Source of the DNA: Cohaesibacter sp.
Lineage (GTDB): Bacteria > Pseudomonadota > Alphaproteobacteria > Rhizobiales > Cohaesibacteraceae
Assembly (NCBI GenBank): GCA_025210795.1
Contig: JAOAQZ010000029.1
Coordinates: 62,001 to 126,000, forward strand
Length of the DNA stretch: 64,000 bases
Direction of reading: 5' to 3'
Shown: positions 57,734 to 64,000 of the stretch, in pieces
Position numbering within the stretch: the first letter of the stretch is position 1
Layout: each line of letters begins with the position of its first letter
Notes under the pieces: generated by a model
Seen by the model: only the letters and a program-made list of their open reading frames with translations
Databases searched by the model: none
What the model was told of the DNA's origin: nothing
Made by a program: the position numbers and the translations under genes

Positions 57734-59497
57734 ATGACACGGCAGATGACTGGTGCTGAAATGGTGATCCAGGCTCTGAAAGATCAGGGCGTTGACCATA
57801 TCTTTGGCTATCCCGGTGGGGCTGTTCTCCCGATTTATGATGAGATTTTCCAGCAAGACGAGCTACAACATATTCTTGTGCGCCACGAGCAGGGCGCAGG
57901 CCATGCGGCTGAAGGATATGCCCGCTCCACAGGGAAAGTCGGTGTGATGCTGGTAACATCCGGCCCCGGCGCGACCAATGCGGTCACTGCGCTGGCCGAT
58001 GCGTTGCTGGATTCCATTCCTCTTGTTTGCATTACCGGGCAGGTGCCCACCGCCCTTATAGGCTCTGATGCGTTTCAGGAATGTGATACATCCGGCATTA
58101 CCCGCCCTTGCACCAAGCATAATTATCTGGTGCGCGATATTGAAGATTTGCCTCGCGTTCTGCATGAAGCCTTTTATGTTGCCCGCTCTGGCCGTCCCGG
58201 CCCGGTTGTGATCGACATTCCAAAGGATGTGCAATTTGCGGAGGGGACCTATCATGGCCCCACCAATATCAGCCACAAGACCTATCATCCTCATGTGAAA
58301 GGGGATTTGGAGAGCATCCGCGAAGCCGTGGATATGCTGATGCAGGCCAAGAAGCCTATTTTCTATACTGGTGGCGGGGTGATCAATTCCGGTCCTGAAG
58401 CCTGTCAGATGCTGCGCGAGCTTGTGTCTCTCTCCGGCTATCCAATCACTTCCACTTTGATGGGGCTTGGTGCTTATCCCGGCTCTGGCGATGAATGGCT
58501 GGGCATGCTGGGCATGCACGGGACTTATGAATCCAATATGGCGATGCATGATTGCGATGTGATGTTGTGTGTTGGTGCGCGCTTTGATGACCGGATCACC
58601 GGCCGTCTTGATGCCTTCTCGCCCAACTCAAAGAAAATTCACATTGATATTGATCCGTCTTCCATCAACAAGATCGTTCAGGTTGATCTGGCGATTGTTG
58701 GCGATGTCGGTCATGTGCTGGAAGATATGGTTCGGGTTTGGCGCGCCAGTGCCAAGAGCCCCGACAAGCAGGCGCTGACGGATTGGTGGGAGCAGATCAA
58801 TATCTGGCGCAAGCGCGACAGTCTTGCTTATCGTCCCAATGATGATGTGATCATGCCGCAATATGCTCTTCAGCGTCTTGAGGAAAAGACCAAAGGCATG
58901 AACCGCTATATCACCACCGAGGTGGGGCAGCACCAGATGTGGGCTGCGCAATTCCTTGAATTTGACGCCCCTAATCGCTGGATGACATCTGGCGGGCTTG
59001 GAACTATGGGGTATGGCTTCCCGGCAGCGATTGGCGTGCAGGCGGCTCACCCCGATGCATTGGTGATTGATATTGCTGGTGACGCTTCCATTCAGATGAA
59101 TATTCAGGAGCTTTCTACCGCTATTCAATATGGCTTGCCGGTCAAGGTGATGATCCTCAACAACGAATATATGGGCATGGTGCGCCAGTGGCAGCAATTG
59201 CTGCATGGTAACCGTCTGTCTAACTCCTATGTTGAGGCGCTGCCTGATTTTGTGAAACTGGCCGAAGCCTATGGTGCCAAGGGTATTACATGCGACAAGC
59301 CGTCCGAGCTGGATGCAGCAATTGACGAGATGATTGCCTATGACGGGCCGGTTATCTTTGATTGCCATGTGGCCAAGCTGACCAACTGCTTCCCGATGAT
59401 CCCGTCAGGCCGGGCGCATAATGACATGCTGATGTCAGACGAAGGCGAAGACAAAATTGCAACAGCGATTGGTGATGCCGGCAAGAAGCTGGTTTGA
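57734..59497 (+). CDS. ilvB: Acetolactate synthase, large (catalytic) subunit
   Basis: Thiamine-diphosphate and FAD enzyme that makes acetolactate and acetohydroxybutyrate, the first step of Val, Leu and Ile synthesis. The 587-residue protein has the catalytic Glu52 in VRHEQGAGHAAEGYAR, GPGATNAVTALADA, RDDRITGRL-like FDDRITGRLDAF, and the TPP site GDASIQMNIQELSTAIQYGLPVKVMILNNEYMGMVRQW. A GAGGAA site precedes the ATG. It sits behind the attenuator at 57559-57676 and is followed by the small subunit. ilvI is an equally valid symbol. Confidence 0.96.
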   Translation: MTRQMTGAEMVIQALKDQGVDHIFGYPGGAVLPIYDEIFQQDELQHILVRHEQGAGHAAEGYARSTGKVGVMLVTSGPGATNAVTALADALLDSIPLVCITGQVPTALIGSDAFQECDTSGITRPCTKHNYLVRDIEDLPRVLHEAFYVARSGRPGPVVIDIPKDVQFAEGTYHGPTNISHKTYHPHVKGDLESIREAVDMLMQAKKPIFYTGGGVINSGPEACQMLRELVSLSGYPITSTLMGLGAYPGSGDEWLGMLGMHGTYESNMAMHDCDVMLCVGARFDDRITGRLDAFSPNSKKIHIDIDPSSINKIVQVDLAIVGDVGHVLEDMVRVWRASAKSPDKQALTDWWEQINIWRKRDSLAYRPNDDVIMPQYALQRLEEKTKGMNRYITTEVGQHQMWAAQFLEFDAPNRWMTSGGLGTMGYGFPAAIGVQAAHPDALVIDIAGDASIQMNIQELSTAIQYGLPVKVMILNNEYMGMVRQWQQLLHGNRLSNSYVEALPDFVKLAEAYGAKGITCDKPSELDAAIDEMIAYDGPVIFDCHVAKLTNCFPMIPSGRAHNDMLMSDEGEDKIATAIGDAGKKLV

Positions 59498-59519
59498 TCT
59501 GGTCCCGAGCTAGAGCCTA

Positions 59520-59544
59520 GCGCAGCGAACAAAATTCGCTGCGC
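59520..59544 (+). other. Perfect intercistronic hairpin between ilvB and ilvN
   Basis: GCGCAGCGAA-caaaa-TTCGCTGCGC: ten perfect pairs, no T-run directly after. It lies 23 bp after the ilvB stop and 94 bp before ilvN. It could be an RNA processing or stability element that sets subunit ratios, or a weak terminator. Confidence 0.6.
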
Positions 59545-59638
59545 ATGCTCTCACTCTTTATTGGTGCTCTCTTTTGCGTTTGATTGTGACTCCAATCAAA
59601 CGAGACGCGCACTAGCACAAGAAAGAAGGAAGAAGCAG

Positions 59639-60181
59639 ATGCAACAAGGTTCTGCCTATTTCATTGAAGAAGTCTCCAAGGTTCAGGAAACGCACACTTT
59701 GTCGCTGTTGGTGGATAACGAGCCGGGTGTTCTTGCTCGTGTGATCGGGCTTTTCTCTGGCCGCGGCTATAACATCGATTCTCTGACTGTGTCTGAAACC
59801 TCCCACGAGGAGCATGTTTCGCGCATTACCATCGTCACCACCGCTACCCGTCAGGTGCTGCAGCAGATCCGCTCCCAGCTTGGCCGCCTTGTGCCAGTGC
59901 ATGAGGTTGTTGATCTGTCCTCAAATGGTGCCAAGCCGCTGGAGCGGGAACTGGCTCTGGTCAAAGTGGCCAGCACCGGCGACAAAAGGGTTGAAGCCCT
60001 GCGGCTGGCCGATGCTTTCCGCGCTACGGTGATTGATGCCACAACGGACCATTTCGTGTTTGAGCTTACCGGCCGCCAGAACAAGATTGAGCAATTCATC
60101 TTGATTATGGAGCCTTTGGGCCTGATTGAAGTGTGCCGCACGGGCGTTGTTGCCTTGCGCCGCGGATCTGAAAAGACCTAA
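59639..60181 (+). CDS. ilvN: Acetolactate synthase, small (regulatory) subunit
   Basis: Regulatory subunit that gives valine feedback inhibition. The 180-residue protein has an ACT domain (THTLSLLVDNEPGVLARVIGLFSGRGYNIDSLTV) and the C-terminal ALS_ss_C domain (LALVKVASTGDKRVEALRLADAFRATVIDATTDHFVFELTG). The length is that of the IlvH/IlvN long type. ATG 59639 follows an AAGGAAGA site; the open frame reaches upstream to 59561 but is not family-like. Confidence 0.95.
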   Translation: MQQGSAYFIEEVSKVQETHTLSLLVDNEPGVLARVIGLFSGRGYNIDSLTVSETSHEEHVSRITIVTTATRQVLQQIRSQLGRLVPVHEVVDLSSNGAKPLERELALVKVASTGDKRVEALRLADAFRATVIDATTDHFVFELTGRQNKIEQFILIMEPLGLIEVCRTGVVALRRGSEKT

Positions 60182-60226
60182 AAGTGAGGAACGAATGTTC
60201 CTTAATTCAGGTAAGAGGGCTAGCAC

Positions 60227-60991
60227 ATGACTGCTGAGACCGGGCAGACACGCCTGAGTGTGAATGTGAATGCGGTTGCGATGCTACGCAACCGCCGCGA
60301 TTTGCCGTGGCCCAGTGTGACGGGAATGGCGCGGATTGCCCTTGAGGCAGGTGCAAAGGGGATTACCGTTCATCCTCGTCCGGATGAGCGGCATATCCGC
60401 CGACAGGATGTGCGGGATCTGGTTGCGATGATGCGGGCGGATTTTCCCGGTAAGGAATTGTGTCTGGAAGGCTATCCGGACGAGACATTCCTTGCGCTCA
60501 ATGAAGAGGTCAAACCCGATCAGGTGTTGTTTGTGCCGGATGATCCCGCCCAGTCTACCTCTGATCATGGTTGGGATTTTTCAGCCAATGGTGATCTTCT
60601 TAAAAGCGTGATTGCCCGCATGAAGAAGGCTGGCATTCGCGTCTCGCTGTTTGTGGACCCTGAGGCCGATCAGCCGGCACAGGCCGCCGCCGTTGGCGCT
60701 GAGCGGATTGAGATTTATACCGGCCCTTACGGGGGGTGTTATGACGATCCGGTCAAGGAGCAAGACTGCCTTGATGCAGTGGTTGCAACCGCTGAGGCGG
60801 CCAAAGAGGCCGGACTTGGGGTGAATGCCGGGCATGACCTGACACCAGACAATTTGCCTGCACTCATTGCGCGGGCACCCTTTATCGAAGAAGTGTCCAT
60901 CGGGCATGGCTTTACCGCTGATGCCCTGATCCATGGATTTGCCAAGAGCGTGGAGCGCTTTCAGGCCGCTATGGGCGAAAGAGACGCTTGA
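60227..60991 (+). CDS. pdxJ: Pyridoxine 5'-phosphate synthase
   Basis: TIM-barrel enzyme that makes pyridoxine phosphate from deoxyxylulose phosphate and 3-amino-2-oxopropyl phosphate. The 254-residue protein has LSVNVNAVAMLRNRR, GAKGITVHPRPDERHIRRQDV, and GLGVNAGHDLTPDNLPAL with the conserved His-Asp; EVSIGHGFTADALIHG near the end binds phosphate. It lies between ilvN and ilvC in the same direction and ends at a terminator. Its presence in the ilv group may be incidental, though many aminotransferases of that pathway need PLP. Confidence 0.95.
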   Translation: MTAETGQTRLSVNVNAVAMLRNRRDLPWPSVTGMARIALEAGAKGITVHPRPDERHIRRQDVRDLVAMMRADFPGKELCLEGYPDETFLALNEEVKPDQVLFVPDDPAQSTSDHGWDFSANGDLLKSVIARMKKAGIRVSLFVDPEADQPAQAAAVGAERIEIYTGPYGGCYDDPVKEQDCLDAVVATAEAAKEAGLGVNAGHDLTPDNLPALIARAPFIEEVSIGHGFTADALIHGFAKSVERFQAAMGERDA

Positions 60992-61005
60992 TCGACCAAA
61001 TTAAG

Positions 61006-61023
61006 CGGCCTTAGGGCCGTTTT
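61006..61023 (+). terminator. Terminator after pdxJ
   Basis: CGGCC-ttag-GGCCG followed by TTTTG. Five to six pairs; modest but well placed before ilvC. Confidence 0.6.
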
Positions 61024-61155
61024 GATAGACATGAAGCCAAATTTGGTCTTGACCTTGGGGCTTGCTTCTTTTAGCTCCAAACCAGACTTTTTCGGTTTCG
61101 ACCATTTGAGAGGCCGTTTGGGCAATTTTGTGACCCTATCGGCGATGAAAGGTGA

Positions 61156-62181
<1,026 letters not shown>

Positions 62182-62217
62182 GTTTTTCTTGAAGAACGAC
62201 TCGTTCTAAATCTGAAA

Positions 62218-62247
62218 ATCCCGGTCAGCAATGGCCGGGGTTTTTTG
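62218..62247 (+). terminator. Terminator after ilvC
   Basis: CCCGG (62220-62224) and CCGGG (62234-62238) with TTTTTTG after it; the stem is extended by AATC/GGTT-type pairs. It also stands between convergent ilvC and the flippase. Confidence 0.75.
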
Positions 62248-62295
62248 TTGGATCTTCTCTTTTGGGGAGGAGTGGGCTCTGCGTTGCGCTTACAC

Positions 62296-63621
62296 TTAGT
62301 GCAGAGGATGTTGCTTGGCGAAATTGGTGCGTGCTGCAAGGAAGGTAAGGCAAGCCCGCAAGGCTGTTGAGAATGCGGTGGCAGCAGCGACGCCTTCAAT
62401 GCCATAGGATTGCACCAGCAGGATGCTGAGCAGGATATTGAGCACAAAGGTAAAGGCAACGATTTTTGCAAGAAGATTGCTATAGCCCAGAGTGATGAGG
62501 ATTTCTTGAGCGCCACCGCTGGCGGACTGGATGACAATGCCTGCAAGCAGCAAGGCGAGCACGGAATAGGCGACAACATAATCGGGGCCGAACAAGCCCA
62601 AAATCCAGTTGCCGAGAAGGAGCAATATGCCCGCGCCAATGATGGTCACGCCCATGCTGGCCCATTGGCCAAGACGCGCGACAGCGCGAAATTGTGGGAT
62701 GTTATTTTCTGCAACACAGACCGACAGGCTACGCATCATCACGCCAGCGATGGAATTGTGAACAAAGGCAAGCAGGCTGACGGTTTTGGCAGCGGCAAAA
62801 TAGATGGCAACTTTCGGTTCGGGCACAAAAAAGGCCAGAATGATGATGTCGATGTTAGATGAGAGAGTGAAGATGCCTTGGGCAAGAAAAAGAGGAAAGG
62901 ATTCCTTGCGCCAAACGCCCTTGTTGCTTTGATCGGCTTTTCTGTCGCTCCAACCGGCCCATAAGGGCTTTATGACAGATTGATATTGCGGGATTGCGAC
63001 GATCCCCGCTGCAATCAGCATGGCCACAATGGCATGATGGGCTGCTCCAAGATCAAAAGCATGGACCATCCCTGCGAAAAGGATCAGGGCCAAGAGGGGG
63101 CGGACAAGGAAAGTTGGTGCCAGACCTTGCCAGAATTGGGACTGACTGATGGCAACATTTTCTACAAGATGCGTAAGGGCAAAAATGGGAATGGCAAGGA
63201 CGGCGACCATTGCCGCCTTGTAATAGCTATCAAGCCCCAAAAATGGTAAGATCTGCGCAGCAGCAAGGCCCATACAAGCCAATGCCAGGGAGGCGATAAA
63301 GGTGCGCGAAAAGATGTAAGACAAAAAGCCCTTGGCTTTGTCTTCTTCCTCTTTGGTCTGGTAGAAGGGCAGGTATTTTTTTGCCGTTTCGTTGAAACCA
63401 AGACAACTTGTCTGAGCAAGGATGGCGATGAGGACAATGGTAAAACCGTAAATGCCAAAGTCGGCCACACCTAGCCAGCGCGCCAGAATGATTTGGGTGA
63501 CATATAAAATGCCGGCACTGAGCACCTTGATGGCAAAGTTGGCCAAGGCATCATTGCGCAGGCGTGAGAAAAGGCTTTTTCCTGGCAAGGACGGGCAGAT
63601 ATGATCGGTTTCAACTGACAT
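62296..63621 (-). CDS. Polysaccharide biosynthesis flippase (MATE-like, Wzx type)
   Basis: A 441-residue membrane protein with about twelve to fourteen hydrophobic helices, for example NFAIKVLSAGILYVTQIILARWLGVADFGIYGFTIVLIAI at the N-terminus, typical of the oligosaccharide flippases of the MVF superfamily. Such proteins move lipid-linked sugars across the inner membrane. No glycosyltransferase or polymerase gene is next to it, so the substrate cannot be inferred. Convergent with ilvC. Start at ATG 63621. Confidence 0.85.
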   Translation of the reverse strand: MSVETDHICPSLPGKSLFSRLRNDALANFAIKVLSAGILYVTQIILARWLGVADFGIYGFTIVLIAILAQTSCLGFNETAKKYLPFYQTKEEEDKAKGFLSYIFSRTFIASLALACMGLAAAQILPFLGLDSYYKAAMVAVLAIPIFALTHLVENVAISQSQFWQGLAPTFLVRPLLALILFAGMVHAFDLGAAHHAIVAMLIAAGIVAIPQYQSVIKPLWAGWSDRKADQSNKGVWRKESFPLFLAQGIFTLSSNIDIIILAFFVPEPKVAIYFAAAKTVSLLAFVHNSIAGVMMRSLSVCVAENNIPQFRAVARLGQWASMGVTIIGAGILLLLGNWILGLFGPDYVVAYSVLALLLAGIVIQSASGGAQEILITLGYSNLLAKIVAFTFVLNILLSILLVQSYGIEGVAAATAFSTALRACLTFLAARTNFAKQHPLH

Positions 63622-63846
63622 TTAGGGTCTGATTCAACGAGGCTCGTGCGTTTTAATCTGCCCTATCATGCTGTGCCTTGATGAAAGGTCCGTTACCAAG
63701 CATCAACTTTGTTGTAAATTAACGGCGATTATTGGCGCGGGAGAGGATGACAAGGGGCGTAAAGTCTGAGACTGTCGAGGCTTTAGTTCCGTAATCGGGG
63801 ATATGGTCTGGTTGTTGGGCCACAATCATTTGATATGAGGTTTGCG

Positions 63847-64000
63847 ATGCAGGATGCGGCAGCACGGCGCTATGTACTGATGGATGTGTTCACGGGTGAT
63901 GCTCTAAGTGGCAATCCTTTGGCTGTGGTTCTGGATGGTGACGGGCTGGAGAGCGAGCGGATGCAAGCAATTGCGGCCGAATTCAATCTCTCTGAGACTG
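63847..64000 (+). CDS. PhzF-family epimerase-like protein, partial (3' end beyond the window)
   Basis: The first 51 codons are visible: RRYVLMDVFTGDALSGNPLAVVLDGDGL then MQAIAAEFNLSET. This is the N-terminus of the PhzF/diaminopimelate-epimerase fold, with the VFTGDALSGNPLAVV strand and the AAEFNLSET segment. Many of these proteins are isomerases of unknown substrate; phenazine synthesis is not implied. GAGG precedes ATG 63847 by six bases. Confidence 0.88.
   Translation, partial: MQDAAARRYVLMDVFTGDALSGNPLAVVLDGDGLESERMQAIAAEFNLSET

Overview
This window is a chromosomal segment of an alphaproteobacterium, most likely a member of the Rhizobiales/Hyphomicrobiales. The evidence is a circularly permuted two-piece tmRNA gene, an alpha-type SspB next to a DUF4169 gene and a ribbon-helix-helix gene, a FtsZ with a very long C-terminal linker, and a complete dcw cluster running from mraZ to ftsZ and on into lpxC-bamD-recN-ligA. 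The genus cannot be fixed from the sequence alone. There is no sign of prophage, insertion sequence, CRISPR array or integrated island, so this is mainly core genome.

Layout. 1-2743 (minus): N-terminal three quarters of a 5-oxoprolinase/hydantoinase, divergent from a winged-helix regulator. 3.6-5.1 kb: a TerB-DnaJ protein overlapping an AmpD-like peptidoglycan amidase. 5.2-7.4 kb: a flavin-binding split-barrel protein divergent from a MocR regulator. 7.5-7.9 kb: RNase P RNA. 8.1-28 kb: the dcw cluster (mraZ, rsmH, ftsL, ftsI, murE, murF, mraY, murD, ftsW, murG, murC, murB; terminator; ddl, ftsQ, ftsA, ftsZ), which builds lipid II and the septal ring. Six MraZ-type boxes with exact 10-bp period lie in front of it. 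28.3-34.4 kb: lpxC, bamD, recN, ligA. 34.5-42.2 kb (minus): aminopeptidase P, prmA, a UvrD-type helicase and a CLC transporter, with one small plus-strand gene among them. 42.5-48.2 kb: a D-lactate dehydrogenase-type flavoprotein and a giant AsmA protein. 48.2-49.7 kb (minus): ssrA (tmRNA), sspB, DUF4169 and a ribbon-helix-helix gene. 50-55.4 kb: thyA-folA, hflK-hflC-DUF2065 and a DegP protease. 55.5-57.5 kb: serB divergent from miaA. 57.5-62.2 kb: ilvB, ilvN, pdxJ and ilvC behind what looks like a branched-chain leader-peptide attenuator. 62.3-63.6 kb (minus): a polysaccharide flippase. The window ends inside a PhzF-family gene.

How the genes work together. The dcw block is tightly packed, with ATGA or TGATG overlaps at many junctions, and divides into two transcriptional parts at a strong terminator between murB and ddl. 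Quality control recurs in the right half: tmRNA plus its ClpXP adaptor SspB, HflKC (modulator of the FtsH protease) and DegP. Branched-chain amino-acid synthesis is represented by ilvB, ilvN and ilvC.

I found no wholly new multi-gene system. The most rewarding observations are regulatory: the unannotated ilv leader peptide with attenuator, the MraZ operator array, a 20-bp near-palindrome in the oxoprolinase/regulator gap, inverted repeats in the MocR divergent promoter, a rare-codon AT-rich patch in ddl that may hide an ftsQ promoter, and the neighbouring tmRNA and SspB genes.
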